Shown: positions 45,823 through 55,023 of the stretch, one piece after another
Position numbering within the stretch: the first letter of the stretch is position 1
How the letters are laid out: each line of letters starts with the position of its first letter
DNA from: Alphaproteobacteria bacterium
GTDB taxonomy: Bacteria > Pseudomonadota > Alphaproteobacteria > Rickettsiales > SXRF01
Length of the DNA: 64,000 bases
Direction: 5' to 3'
NCBI GenBank assembly: GCA_020049775.1
Contig: JAGVLO010000014.1
Coordinates: 1 to 64,000, forward strand
Notes under the pieces: generated by a model
Seen by the model: the letters and a program-made list of their open reading frames with translations, nothing else
The model's database searches: none
What the model was told of the DNA's origin: nothing
Made by a program: the position numbers and the translations under genes

Positions 45823-45851
45823 ATTATAACACAGGACTTGACTAAATACAA
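45823..45851 (-). promoter_or_regulatory. Promoter of the ArsR-family gene
   Basis: On the minus strand, TTGTAT and a perfect TATAAT are separated by 17 bases. The -10 sits just before the ATG at 45815, implying almost no leader. The -35 touches the palindromic operator, so the repressor should control its own gene. Confidence 0.6.
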
Positions 45852-45874
45852 TAGTTCAGTATTATTGAACTATT
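45850..45874. promoter_or_regulatory. Palindromic operator between arsR-like and SDR genes
   Basis: AATAGTTCA and TGAACTATT are perfect 9-base arms with a 7-base spacer, followed by another half-site (TTGAACAA). The size and place fit an ArsR dimer site controlling both divergent genes. Confidence 0.65.
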
Positions 45875-45929
45875 GAACAATAAATGTTCTTTTCAAATGC
45901 AATCAAATCAACCATATCGGAGATATATC

Positions 45930-46658
45930 ATGACTACCAGCCTCAAAAATAAAGTTGCCCTCGTCACTGGGGCCTCACGCGGTATTGGCGCGGCAACAGC
46001 ACTTAAACTGGCACAAAATGGTGCAGACATCGCCATCAGTTATGCAAACTCAAGAGATAAGGCAGAAAAAGTGGCTGAGAGCATCCGGGCATTAGGACGC
46101 AAGGCAATCACTATTCACGCTGATGCAGGTGTGCCAGAAAAGATGCCTGCACTGGTTGAAGCAGTTGTAAAAGAGTTCGGTAAACTGGACATTCTGGTCA
46201 ATAATGCCGGGGTATTTGAAGCGGCTGGCGTAATTGGTGCGATTGACGAAAAGGCTTTCGAACATCAGCTTAGCGTTAATGTGCGTTCCGTATTCACCAC
46301 AACACAGGCCGCAATAAAACACTTAAAGCCAGGAGCGCGTATTATCAATATCAGCAGCGTACTTGGCGAACGCGCTATTTTTGCCGGCGCCAGCGGCTAT
46401 ACCACTACAAAATTCGCCGTGGCGGGAATGACACGCGCTTGGGCGCTCGACCTCGCGCAGCAGAATATCACCGTGAATGCTATCGCCCCCGGCCCTATCG
46501 CAACTGACATGGCTCCAGACGGCGTTGAACAAATGACGGCCATGAAACGCAAAGGAACGCCGGAGGAAATAGCCAATGTGGTTGCTTTCATTGCTAGCGA
46601 TGAATCAAGCTATATCACCGGCGCACTGATACCGGTGGATGGCGGCACAAACGCATAA
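45930..46658 (+). CDS. Short-chain dehydrogenase/reductase (SDR)
   Basis: 242 aa from the ATG at 45930 with CGGAGA. Cofactor motif TGASRGIG, structural NNAG, catalytic Ser in NISSVLG and the YTTTK catalytic Tyr/Lys are all present. IAPGPIATDM and GALIPVDGG complete a classical FabG-like SDR that prefers NADP(H), inferred from Arg after the first Gly motif. It is controlled with the ArsR-type repressor and probably handles a reactive carbonyl. Confidence 0.88.
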   Translation: MTTSLKNKVALVTGASRGIGAATALKLAQNGADIAISYANSRDKAEKVAESIRALGRKAITIHADAGVPEKMPALVEAVVKEFGKLDILVNNAGVFEAAGVIGAIDEKAFEHQLSVNVRSVFTTTQAAIKHLKPGARIINISSVLGERAIFAGASGYTTTKFAVAGMTRAWALDLAQQNITVNAIAPGPIATDMAPDGVEQMTAMKRKGTPEEIANVVAFIASDESSYITGALIPVDGGTNA

Positions 46659-46675
46659 CAGGCAGGAGACATGTC

Positions 46676-46840
46676 ATGAACACAGTAAAAAGGCGCAAAT
46701 GTTTTGGGGCGCAATGCATAACCCAATATTTTGTGAATTTTAGCGAAGAGGAAATTGCGCAATATTGGGAGAAATACACAGCAACGTACATGACAGGCAA
46801 GGATATGGCCAACGATGGGCCAGGTATGGCCGCGGCGTAA
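46676..46840 (+). CDS. Small protein downstream of SDR
   Basis: 54 aa starting 17 bases after the SDR stop, with a GGAG site 7 bases before the ATG. It begins MNTVKRRKCFGAQCIT and holds a FSEEEIAQYWEKYTATYM helix. It is probably co-translated with the SDR. No family recognised. Confidence 0.5.
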   Translation: MNTVKRRKCFGAQCITQYFVNFSEEEIAQYWEKYTATYMTGKDMANDGPGMAAA

Positions 46841-46867
46841 GCAAATCTATGACGCGTGCTAAAACTT

Positions 46868-47668
46868 CTACCTGCTTAGAGCCATGGACTGTAGCGAAGG
46901 CCGGCTGAAGCCGCCTTCTTTCAGGAACTGTATGTAACAATTCTGGTATTGCCGCTGCCAGTGCGCCGGCAATTCGTCCCAGATATTCTGAAACACATTC
47001 CTGCTGCTTACGTTTCCCGAGTTAATCAGCGGGGCTGCTACAAGATAAGGAAATTGTCCGGTGCTGCATGTATCCAGCACCTCATTACGCAGCGCATGCC
47101 CGTCAAAAAAGTCGTGACGCTTTAAAGATAAATCCCCAAGGAGTATGGCTGTCTCCTGCCGCAATTCCTGTAGCCATTCCTGCAACTGCTCCTCGTGCCG
47201 TGGCAGAAGAGCAGCTGGATCCGCTCCCTGCCTAAGCAGTAACAATGATGTGTCCTGATGACGGTTAGCAACAGCAATTTTCAGCACTTCGCCATCCTTG
47301 GCGTCAATATTCGCACCACGTTCAAGCAGGAACGAAACCGTCTTTGTATGTCCGCCTGAGGCCGCCCAGTAGAGCGCATCGTCATCACCTGCATGAATAT
47401 ATGCGCCGCAGTTAAGCAGCAATTCCACCGTATCGGTATGGCCATTGCGAGCCGCGCGGTGCAGTGCTTCATCATTGCCTGCATGCAGGTGCGAGCCTAA
47501 GCTTATCAGCATGTCCACTGCGTCATTGCGGCCAGCGCCCGCCGCCCTGCACAACGCGTCATCATCAAATGCATGAAGGTACGCCCCCAAGCGCAATGCA
47601 TGTTCTATGGCGTCGCAATCTCCTGCCTCTGCCGCATCAAGCAACAGCTGATTGACATCAATCGTCAT
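46868..47668 (-). CDS. Ankyrin-repeat protein 1 of the ANK/AAA/VWA operon (last gene)
   Basis: 266 aa with about five ankyrin repeats (residues ~5-150), each with the H-A-G-D-D/A-L core instead of the usual T-P-L-H. A linker WLQELRQETAILLG follows. The C-terminal operon-specific module has VLDTCSTGQF, APLINSG, IWDELPAHWQ and YIQFLKEGG. It starts within the stop of ankyrin protein 2 (4-base overlap). There is no signal or membrane helix, so it is cytosolic. Confidence 0.82.
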   Translation of the reverse strand: MTIDVNQLLLDAAEAGDCDAIEHALRLGAYLHAFDDDALCRAAGAGRNDAVDMLISLGSHLHAGNDEALHRAARNGHTDTVELLLNCGAYIHAGDDDALYWAASGGHTKTVSFLLERGANIDAKDGEVLKIAVANRHQDTSLLLLRQGADPAALLPRHEEQLQEWLQELRQETAILLGDLSLKRHDFFDGHALRNEVLDTCSTGQFPYLVAAPLINSGNVSSRNVFQNIWDELPAHWQRQYQNCYIQFLKEGGFSRPSLQSMALSR

Positions 47669-48630
47669 GCATGCCGCCCTGATTTTTTTTCATCCGGAGG
47701 GAATGGCTGTGTATAGCGTTCCGCAAAAGGTTTCGTGCCACCTTCCTTGGCGAATTGCATACAGGTATTTTGGTAATGGCCTTGCCAGTGTGGTGGCAGC
47801 GCCTGCCATATATCTGCAAATAATTTACGGTCTTCCGTCTTGCGTGAGTTGATAAGCGGTGTGGCAATGCACGGCACAAACTGGCCCGTGACACAGGCAT
47901 CTAAAACCGCCTCATGCAGTAGTTTTGGCCCAGAAAAACATTGCACTCTCGAAGGTTTGCCGATGTTGAAATGCTTGGCAACCGACTGGCGCAGATCCTC
48001 AAGCCACTCTGCCAGAAGTGTATCGTGCGAAGGGCTTTTTGCAGGGTTTTCCCTGACATAGGGTTTTGCGCCCTCGCGCAGAATCATGACGCCGATATCC
48101 CTATCACCACCAATCAATGCCCAATGCAAAGGCGAGTTTTCATCGGCATGCACATCTGCGCCGCGCGAAAGCAATATCGCTACAGTACTTTTATGGTGGT
48201 GTATGGCAGCCTGACATAAGGGAATATCATTACCCGTGTGTATGTCAGCGCCATTATCAAGCAGTAATGAAACGGTGGCGTCCCGCCCATGCTGGGCGGC
48301 CCAGCGCAGCGCCATGTCGTTATCGGCATGGACATCCGCACCACGGCTTATCAGGTAGGCCACGGTTGCTGTTTTGCCATTGTGGGCCGCCCAGCGCATG
48401 GCAAGGTCATCTTTTGTATGAATGTCCGCACCTAAATCCAGCAGCAGTTTAACCACGTCTATATGCCCCTGCTCGGCGGCGCGGTAGAGCATATAATCAT
48501 TGGCGATATGAAAATCCGCCCCGCCCTCGATGGCTTTTTTGACTTTGGCAGCATCACCCGCATTGATATGCTGCATCAACGCGCGTTCACGCTCGGGAAA
48601 ATCATCCATTATCGCGAGTACGGGCAGCAT
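47665..48630 (-). CDS. Ankyrin-repeat protein 2
   Basis: 321 aa from the ATG at 48630 with GCAGGGA; a TTG one codon earlier is possible. About six repeats (residues ~30-205) read G-A-D-(V/I)-H-A-D-N-D-x-A-L. Then WLEDLRQSVAKHF and the module VLDACVTGQF, TPLINSR, DRKLFADIWQALPPHWQ and QFAKEGG. It is the most repeat-rich of the downstream pair and 21 bases after the small gene 48652-48987. Confidence 0.82.
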   Translation of the reverse strand: MLPVLAIMDDFPERERALMQHINAGDAAKVKKAIEGGADFHIANDYMLYRAAEQGHIDVVKLLLDLGADIHTKDDLAMRWAAHNGKTATVAYLISRGADVHADNDMALRWAAQHGRDATVSLLLDNGADIHTGNDIPLCQAAIHHHKSTVAILLSRGADVHADENSPLHWALIGGDRDIGVMILREGAKPYVRENPAKSPSHDTLLAEWLEDLRQSVAKHFNIGKPSRVQCFSGPKLLHEAVLDACVTGQFVPCIATPLINSRKTEDRKLFADIWQALPPHWQGHYQNTCMQFAKEGGTKPFAERYTQPFPPDEKKSGRHA

Positions 48631-48651
48631 CAAAAATCCCTGCTTCAGCCG

Positions 48652-48987
48652 TTACACTTCATATTCATAAAATACTGTGCTGCAAGCCGTTGCGTGTGAC
48701 AGCAGCGACTTCAGCATTTCAAGCGACGCGCAGGCAGTGGCATGCACCAAGAGCGTGCAGTCCTCGCCTTTGCCGAGATCATGTGCCAGCGCATCAGCAG
48801 TAGTGACGCGGCACATGCCTTCAGCTCTCGCCAGCTCTTCCATTTCCCAGCCGGGATTAACGGCGTAAACATGACTCAGACGCACCTGCGCTAGCTTGCG
48901 GTCCAATGCCTGCATGCGCACGGCTTCCGGCGCTATCTGCCGCGCCATAGCAAGAAGTTCAGGATTCAGTTGTGGTTTAGCGGTCAT
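48652..48987 (-). CDS. Small unknown protein between AAA ATPase and ankyrin genes
   Basis: 111 aa with a strong AAGGAG site, 12 bases after the ATPase stop. It is soluble and helical. Near the end it has two copies of HATAC, 18 residues apart (VHATACASLEML, SHATACSTVF), which could be metal- or thiol-active. No ankyrin repeats or module. Its role must be tied to the operon. Confidence 0.6.
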   Translation of the reverse strand: MTAKPQLNPELLAMARQIAPEAVRMQALDRKLAQVRLSHVYAVNPGWEMEELARAEGMCRVTTADALAHDLGKGEDCTLLVHATACASLEMLKSLLSHATACSTVFYEYEV

Positions 48988-48999
48988 CGCATTTCTCCT

Positions 49000-51987
49000 T
49001 TACCGTGTGGCACGTGTCTGGAACTGGGCAGGCATAAGCGCCGCATCCAGATTTTGCTGCATCAACATCACCGGCCTATCCGGCTCAAACATAACGTCAC
49101 CATTGGCCAGCATGTCCGTAAGCGATAGTTTCTTTGATTTTGCGATAATGTCCGGTGCAGCAATTTTCAGTTGCGGAGCGGGAATATCTTTGAGTTCCGG
49201 CAGGCTTTCGGACATCGTGGCCAGATAATCGTCTGTGTAGCACACACTATACTGCAGCGCTGTCTGCAATTGCTCGGCAAGTGTTGGCCCTCGCATCTGC
49301 TTGGTCATTTCTGCCACAATGCGGGCTGCCCGGTCTTCGTCGCGCAGCGGTTGCAGTTTTGAATCTGCCTCCACGCGCTCTTGTATCGCCTGCCTGCGGC
49401 AATGTTCGCCGTAGCGCACCATTTCATCCACTTCCGCATGGATGCGATCCTGCACCCTGTCCTGCTTGCGGCTTATATAGGTGACATTCGCCGCTTTGGA
49501 TAAATATTGTGCCAACTTTGACGGCACAGGCGGACCATTGCCGATTAGCACAACCTTGTCTATAAGCCGCTCCGGCTTTCCGTCCACCACCGAGCCACTA
49601 AGACGGTAGCGTACCAGAACTTGTAGCGCGTCCGGCTTACCCTGCTCATCAATCCCCACCTGCACCGTAGAAATGCCAAGATTGGCATCGTTGGGCTGGC
49701 CTGCCGCCATCTGCATCGGTAGCATGGGAATAGCCTCAACCTTGGGAAACAGCTTGGGTATGATCTGACCGGATGCACCCGGCAGCGCCAGCGTCATCAG
49801 CAAGCGCATGGTGCTTGGGTCTGCGGCATTGCGGTTCTGCCTGCCGCCCTTTGCCATGCGCTGCCATGTCTCATCAAGCGACGCACTGACTTCGTCAGGC
49901 AAACGCGAAAGTATGTCGCGCGCATTCTTTGAATCGAAGGTCTGCTGGTTGACAATACGCAGCGTAAACTGTGCATCCCTTGCGCCTGCCTGTGGCAGTG
50001 CAATGTCGATAGACGGCACTAGATCCAGACCACCATCTGCCTCTATAATAGCCGAAGCTTTTTTCTGGAGGTCTGCACCCACGTTATCAAGCATATGTTT
50101 AACTGCCGAATACGAGATAACATACTCGGGTTTCAGGTCGGCCCCCGCCTCGAAATGGTCAGGGTAGGCCTGCTGTATGTAACCGGCGATGATTTCCTGC
50201 CATGCCTTGATGGTGGCGTCCCTGCCGATATCACGCGGGGTGTTGAGCAAATCAGCAACCGACTGCGCCTCGCCGGAGGTGCGCACATCCGGCCCATGCT
50301 GTAATTTATCCTGTTCGTCCAGTGCGCCCTTTACCTTATCGGTAAGCGTGGGTTTCAAGTCTGGCAGGAATATGCCATGGCGCATCATCAGCCCTTCTAC
50401 CCAGTTACGTATATGCTGGTTATGGGGGTTGCGCTCGGGATAAAGCTGGTCGATTTTTTTGTGGATAATATTTACCAGCCTTGTGCCAAACTGTTCTTCC
50501 GGCATAAGCAGCGGACCCGGCCTTCTGGCAGGGCGGCGGCCTTTTTCGGTAACCGGCGGCGCATCATGCATAGCTTCTTCAATCCATTGCTGGATTAGGC
50601 GCAGGTCAAAACGCACCTGCCCGGCCGGATGATTCTTGGGGCGGCGTTGCACCTCTTCCTGAAGCGCGGCAATGGCCGGTACATTATCCGCCCTGTCATA
50701 AAGGGCAGAGCGCGGATTTTCCATCTGCGCCACATCACTCATGAACTGCGCCAGTTGCTCGGTGCCGTCCTTGAAACGCTGCCAATTGTTGATAAAGCTG
50801 TAATGGGTAACAGGAATATTTTTCTGCTCACCCTCGGCCATGCCGCGCTTGCGTAGCACTGTCAGGTAATCCACAAAATCGTGCGGCTGGCCTTCCCACG
50901 CGCCTGTTCCTTCCCAACGGTCGCGCTGCGCTTCGTATAATGTGCTGACCGGAAGGCCAGAAAGCAGCTGCTGGACACGGTGCGCCCAGTCACGCTCGCC
51001 CAGCCGGTCGATGCCGATGGTGGCAAGGCGCGAGGCCAGCGCATCCGGAAGCGGTTTGATGCTGTCGTCACGCGCATCCATGTAGTTGCCGGTAAATACC
51101 ACCAGCGATCCATTGCGGCGCAAATCGTTATTGCTGAGTGCAAAACGCTCACCGTTACCGCCATCGATAATGACTTCCTCGTTCGGGTCAGGGCGCGTAC
51201 CTGCCAGCACTTCGTAGAGTTTCGGGTCACCGCCCGCGGCGTCGCGCCTGCGTGCGAATTCATCCAGCGTTATGATAACCGGCACCGTGCTTTCCTTGGC
51301 TGCCTTGAGCGCATAATAAAGCGGCCCCGGCACCTTGGTGATGAGATGGCCACCACCACGGCTGATAAGACCTTCATGCTCGGCAATATCTTCCAGTGCC
51401 TGCATGCGTGTGCGCGAGCCTTCCGCCTGATCGCTATCAGATATTTTAGCAAAATCAATCGTGCCATCTGCGTTCTGGTAATCCTTGAATTGCTCTTTTA
51501 CCACTTTCATGGAAATGGGCTTGAGTGTTTTCTGCCTGATACGATCATTGACATTCTGCTCAAGCGTTTCCCACTTATGGTGGCCGTCGACCGTGGTCTC
51601 GGCTATCAGCTCGCTCATATCGCGGTCATAGCAGTTAATCAGGAATTCCTTGCCACGCGTCATCTGGCGCAATACCTGCGAGGCCGTGGTTTTACCGATA
51701 CCCGGCTCGCCGATCAGTATCAGCGTGCGGTTACGCTCGCGCGAGTCATGATCGGAGGGATCGGGCATATCAAGTTTGCGCAGGGCATCATTCATATGGT
51801 CCATCATGCAGGGAAGCACGGAAAGACGAATGGCATCACCTTCCAGTTGCATGTCCGACCCACTGGAAAGAAATTGCGGAAACGCAATTGCCAGCGTGGT
51901 GACATTGCCCTTAGCATCCAGCGTGGGGATAATAAAGCGGTCATCATCGCGCCCGGGGGCAACCAGCTTCATGTTAGAAGTACTCAT
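49000..51987 (-). CDS. MoxR/CobS-like AAA+ ATPase
   Basis: 995 aa from the ATG at 51987 (AGGGAGA site), overlapping the ankyrin-3 stop by 4 bases. Walker A GEPGIGKTT is at residues 93-101 and Walker B IITLDEF at ~238-244. Sensor 1 VVFTGNYMD and arginine-finger LASRLATIGID follow. The AAA core fits the MoxR group that pairs with VWA proteins. The remaining ~600 residues are helical, unrecognised and unusually long. It is the energy component of the operon. Confidence 0.8.
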   Translation of the reverse strand: MSTSNMKLVAPGRDDDRFIIPTLDAKGNVTTLAIAFPQFLSSGSDMQLEGDAIRLSVLPCMMDHMNDALRKLDMPDPSDHDSRERNRTLILIGEPGIGKTTASQVLRQMTRGKEFLINCYDRDMSELIAETTVDGHHKWETLEQNVNDRIRQKTLKPISMKVVKEQFKDYQNADGTIDFAKISDSDQAEGSRTRMQALEDIAEHEGLISRGGGHLITKVPGPLYYALKAAKESTVPVIITLDEFARRRDAAGGDPKLYEVLAGTRPDPNEEVIIDGGNGERFALSNNDLRRNGSLVVFTGNYMDARDDSIKPLPDALASRLATIGIDRLGERDWAHRVQQLLSGLPVSTLYEAQRDRWEGTGAWEGQPHDFVDYLTVLRKRGMAEGEQKNIPVTHYSFINNWQRFKDGTEQLAQFMSDVAQMENPRSALYDRADNVPAIAALQEEVQRRPKNHPAGQVRFDLRLIQQWIEEAMHDAPPVTEKGRRPARRPGPLLMPEEQFGTRLVNIIHKKIDQLYPERNPHNQHIRNWVEGLMMRHGIFLPDLKPTLTDKVKGALDEQDKLQHGPDVRTSGEAQSVADLLNTPRDIGRDATIKAWQEIIAGYIQQAYPDHFEAGADLKPEYVISYSAVKHMLDNVGADLQKKASAIIEADGGLDLVPSIDIALPQAGARDAQFTLRIVNQQTFDSKNARDILSRLPDEVSASLDETWQRMAKGGRQNRNAADPSTMRLLMTLALPGASGQIIPKLFPKVEAIPMLPMQMAAGQPNDANLGISTVQVGIDEQGKPDALQVLVRYRLSGSVVDGKPERLIDKVVLIGNGPPVPSKLAQYLSKAANVTYISRKQDRVQDRIHAEVDEMVRYGEHCRRQAIQERVEADSKLQPLRDEDRAARIVAEMTKQMRGPTLAEQLQTALQYSVCYTDDYLATMSESLPELKDIPAPQLKIAAPDIIAKSKKLSLTDMLANGDVMFEPDRPVMLMQQNLDAALMPAQFQTRATR

Positions 51988-52820
51988 AACGTTCTCCCTT
52001 GTGTTGCAGTCTTTAATGTCTGTGTATGTGCGCTCAGGCCTGGGGTTATTCCGCCTGCTTTGACGAATTGCAGATAAATGTTCTGGTTTACATTCTGCCA
52101 GTGCGCAGGCAGTTGTTCCCATATGTCGGCAAAAAGCTGGCGGTCGGCCGTGTTATTCGATTCCACCAGCGGCGTGCCGATGGACTTGGCAAATAACCCG
52201 CGGACACAAGCGTCCAGCACATCATCACTCAGGCGCAGATTGCACGGGCTGTCATCAGCAAAACACTGTGCGTGCGTGGGCTTACCGTCAAAATGACCGG
52301 TGCGCTGCTTTTTCATTTCATACAGCCAACCACCAATAGCATGGTCATAAGGCGGCTGCACCACCAATGGATCAGCGCCATGGCGCAGCAGCAATACACT
52401 CATGTCCAGATAGTCGTTCTGGCACGCCATCTGCAGCGCGCGGTCATGTCCGGCATGCAGGTCTGCACCATATCGCAACAACAATCTTGCAGTCTCCAGG
52501 CGGTTGTTAAAGCAGGCACGCTGGAAGGCCTCTCCATCATCAGCATACACATTCGCGCCATGCTGCAGCAATAAATACACCGTATCGCGGTAGCCATATG
52601 CTGCTGCCTCACGCAGTGCCATATCATCCCGTGCATGGATATCAGCGCCGCGCTCTATAAGAGTATTGACCATATTGCGCCTGCCGTGCTTGGCCGCCTG
52701 AATGAGCGCACGCTCATCTTCCATATGTAAATCCGCACCACAATCGATGGCCTCGCGGAACATATGTTCATCACCGGCGGTAACGGCATAAATCAGGAGA
52801 GCATTAGCGTCTGACTGCAT
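51984..52820 (-). CDS. Ankyrin-repeat protein 3
   Basis: 278 aa from the ATG at 52820 with GGGGAGGTT; its first base is the last base of the previous stop. Five repeats lie at residues ~5-160. WLYEMKKQRTGHF precedes a CF...CNLRLSDDVLDAC variant of the module, then LFADIWEQLPAHWQ and LQFVKAGG. The GQF triplet is GLF here. It is immediately before the ATPase gene. Confidence 0.82.
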   Translation of the reverse strand: MQSDANALLIYAVTAGDEHMFREAIDCGADLHMEDERALIQAAKHGRRNMVNTLIERGADIHARDDMALREAAAYGYRDTVYLLLQHGANVYADDGEAFQRACFNNRLETARLLLRYGADLHAGHDRALQMACQNDYLDMSVLLLRHGADPLVVQPPYDHAIGGWLYEMKKQRTGHFDGKPTHAQCFADDSPCNLRLSDDVLDACVRGLFAKSIGTPLVESNNTADRQLFADIWEQLPAHWQNVNQNIYLQFVKAGGITPGLSAHTQTLKTATQGRTL

Positions 52821-53500
52821 TATAACCTCCCCATTGCAACCGCAGATGTTGCAGAAATACGCCATTCACTCTGAGAATCCCTAGCAAGATATGGCTTATC
52901 CTGCTTCACATGCTGCATGTAACTATTCTGGTAATGGTTTTTCCAGACCACGGGAAGTGCCTCCCATATGTCGGCAAAAAGCTGGCGGTCACCATTACTC
53001 CCGGAAGCTATCAGCGGTGTTGCCACTAATGTTGCAAACTGGCCGACAACACAGGCATCCAGCACATGGTCGTTCAGCCTGCCTTCGGTAAAATACCTGG
53101 CGGCATCGGGCGCACCTTCGGAAAAATAGCCTACAGTCTGATGGCGTGTATGTGAAAGCCAGTTTCTGAATACAATATTTTCATATGCGTTTAATTCTTC
53201 ATTATGAGGCGCGTAAGGATCCGCTCCCTGCCGCAACAAGACAAAGGCCGCATCCCTGTACCCATTCTTAACCGCATAAAAAAGTGCTTCACTCCTGCAG
53301 GCACACGCATCAACACCATTTTCAATTAATAATTTCAATATATCCGCAAAACCTCTCTCGGCAGCAGACGTAAGCGCCCAGTCACCATAACTGCTGGCAT
53401 TGGCGCCGCGGGCCATTGCTGATTTCACACCATCGATGTCGTTGCGCTCAACGGCTTCTATCAGTTCTTCATCGAGCGGTGTAATTTCGTAATGCATCAT
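52820..53500 (-). CDS. Ankyrin-repeat protein 4 (shortest)
   Basis: 226 aa; tandem ATGs with GGAGTG upstream, overlapping the ankyrin-5 stop. Only three repeats are clear, the first degenerate. The module is complete to LFADIWEALP, then diverges (VVWKNHYQNSYM), losing the HWQ and KEGG ends. It could be drifting or specialised. Confidence 0.78.
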   Translation of the reverse strand: MMHYEITPLDEELIEAVERNDIDGVKSAMARGANASSYGDWALTSAAERGFADILKLLIENGVDACACRSEALFYAVKNGYRDAAFVLLRQGADPYAPHNEELNAYENIVFRNWLSHTRHQTVGYFSEGAPDAARYFTEGRLNDHVLDACVVGQFATLVATPLIASGSNGDRQLFADIWEALPVVWKNHYQNSYMQHVKQDKPYLARDSQSEWRISATSAVAMGRL

Positions 53501-54288
53501 GCCACACTCCTTGTAAGTGACGGCTTATCCTGGATGCGGGCTGCGTGTGGCCCTGCCCTATTTTCTGACTTCAGGAACTGTACATAGCTGTTCTGGTGCT
53601 GGCCCTGCCAGCAGGCAGGCAGGGCATGCCAGATATCGGCAAATAACCGGCGGGCATCTTCGTCTCCTGAAGCAAGCAACGGTACGCTGACCATGTACTC
53701 GAATTGTCCGGTCAGGCAGGCATCCAGCACCTGCTCCTTCAGCCTGCCATCATCGCTGAAACATTGCTCATGTATTGGTGGCACAGAAAATTTACCGGCC
53801 AGAGATTGCCTTACTTCCTCCAACCATATATCCAGATCGGTGTTATGAAAGGAGTCTTTGCCATCAATAGCATCTTTGGCAAGCGGGTCTGCACCATGAC
53901 GCAGCAGCAGAAGCGTGTTATCGCGCATTTCACTCTGCGCAGCCTTGCGAACCGCGCGATTATTATGCGCTTGCACATCCGCACCGCGCTCGATCAAAAA
54001 TTCCATGAATCGCGTGTTATCCGTTAGCGGCACTCTCGCCGATGCAACCACCCACCATAATGTTTCGTCGTCAAGCGCGTGGATATCCGCGCCGCGGTCG
54101 AGCAATATTTTTGCCGTATCCATATGGTTGTAATAAGCCGCCAAGCGCAACGGGCAGTCATGATCCGTGTGAATATCGGCCCCTTCTGCCAACAATCTCA
54201 GGATTTCTTTATTCAGGCCGTTTTCGGCAGCATCAACCAGCGCCTGTTCCAGCGGCGGCAGTTCTGGTCCTCCCATGTGTCCGACCAT
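53497..54288 (-). CDS. Ankyrin-repeat protein 5
   Basis: 263 aa with GGGAGGTAGCT before the ATG. Four repeats (~10-140), one with a five-residue insertion (VVASARVPLTDNTRF). The module reads VLDACLTGQF, VPLLASG, LFADIWHALPACWQ and VQFLKSEN. It is 2 bases after the ankyrin-6 stop, with a 4-base overlap to ankyrin 4. Confidence 0.8.
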   Translation of the reverse strand: MVGHMGGPELPPLEQALVDAAENGLNKEILRLLAEGADIHTDHDCPLRLAAYYNHMDTAKILLDRGADIHALDDETLWWVVASARVPLTDNTRFMEFLIERGADVQAHNNRAVRKAAQSEMRDNTLLLLRHGADPLAKDAIDGKDSFHNTDLDIWLEEVRQSLAGKFSVPPIHEQCFSDDGRLKEQVLDACLTGQFEYMVSVPLLASGDEDARRLFADIWHALPACWQGQHQNSYVQFLKSENRAGPHAARIQDKPSLTRSVA

Positions 54289-54290
54289 AG

Positions 54291-55022
54291 CTACCTCCCT
54301 GCCCTGTTAATTGCAACGGCAGATTGGCGCGGCGGCGCCTCAATATGGTCAGCAAGCCCACCTTGTTTCATGAATTGCATATAGCTATTTTGGTACTGCA
54401 CCTGCCAGTGTGCAGGCAATTGCTCCCATACATCTGAAAATAACTTCCGGTCTTCGGAAGCGCCGGAAGATAACAGCGGCACGGCAATAAGCGTATTAAA
54501 CTGGCGGGTGACGCACGCATCAAGAATGTCTTCTTGCAATTCACCCGATTCATCGAAACATTGCTTGCGCAACGGCTTGCGGACAAAGCGGCGCGAAAGT
54601 GTTGCCTCCACCTCGTCTAGCCATCGGAACAGGCGAAAGTCCTGCATGTCGTCATCAGGAAATGTCTGCTGCGCATCACAACCGCAGCGCATTAGGAAAA
54701 TAGAATTGTCACGCTGGCCGTTCACGGCGGCACTACGAAGTGCCCAATTGTTGCCGACATGGATATCTGCCCCTCTCGACATCAGCAATTTAATGGTGGA
54801 CACCGGCCCTTCGGTCGCCGCCATGCGCACGGCAAAATCATCCTGGGCATGAATATCAGCACCCGCATCCAGCAGAATTTCTGCTACTTCGTTGCGCCCG
54901 CGCTTGGATGCCCAGACCAGCGCAAAATTGAGCGATTTTGCTCCAGCTGCGATCAGCCGTTTTACCTCTTGCGTATCTCCTTTTTCGGCAGCGGCAACAA
55001 GCTGGTCATCTAGATCATCCAT
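54291..55022 (-). CDS. Ankyrin-repeat protein 6
   Basis: 243 aa from the ATG at 55022 with GGGGAGGTAGC. Three to four repeats (~5-115). Linker RWLDEVEATLSRRF, then ILDACVTRQF (Arg for Gly), VPLLSSG, LFSDVWEQLPAHWQ and MQFMKQGG. One base separates it from the ankyrin-7 stop. Confidence 0.8.
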   Translation of the reverse strand: MDDLDDQLVAAAEKGDTQEVKRLIAAGAKSLNFALVWASKRGRNEVAEILLDAGADIHAQDDFAVRMAATEGPVSTIKLLMSRGADIHVGNNWALRSAAVNGQRDNSIFLMRCGCDAQQTFPDDDMQDFRLFRWLDEVEATLSRRFVRKPLRKQCFDESGELQEDILDACVTRQFNTLIAVPLLSSGASEDRKLFSDVWEQLPAHWQVQYQNSYMQFMKQGGLADHIEAPPRQSAVAINRAGR

Positions 55023-55023
55023 G

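Noticed and set aside
51988-52122. Longer N-terminus of the AAA ATPase
   Set aside because: Would overlap the ankyrin-3 gene deeply; the ATG at 51987 has an AGGGAGA site and the usual 4-base overlap.
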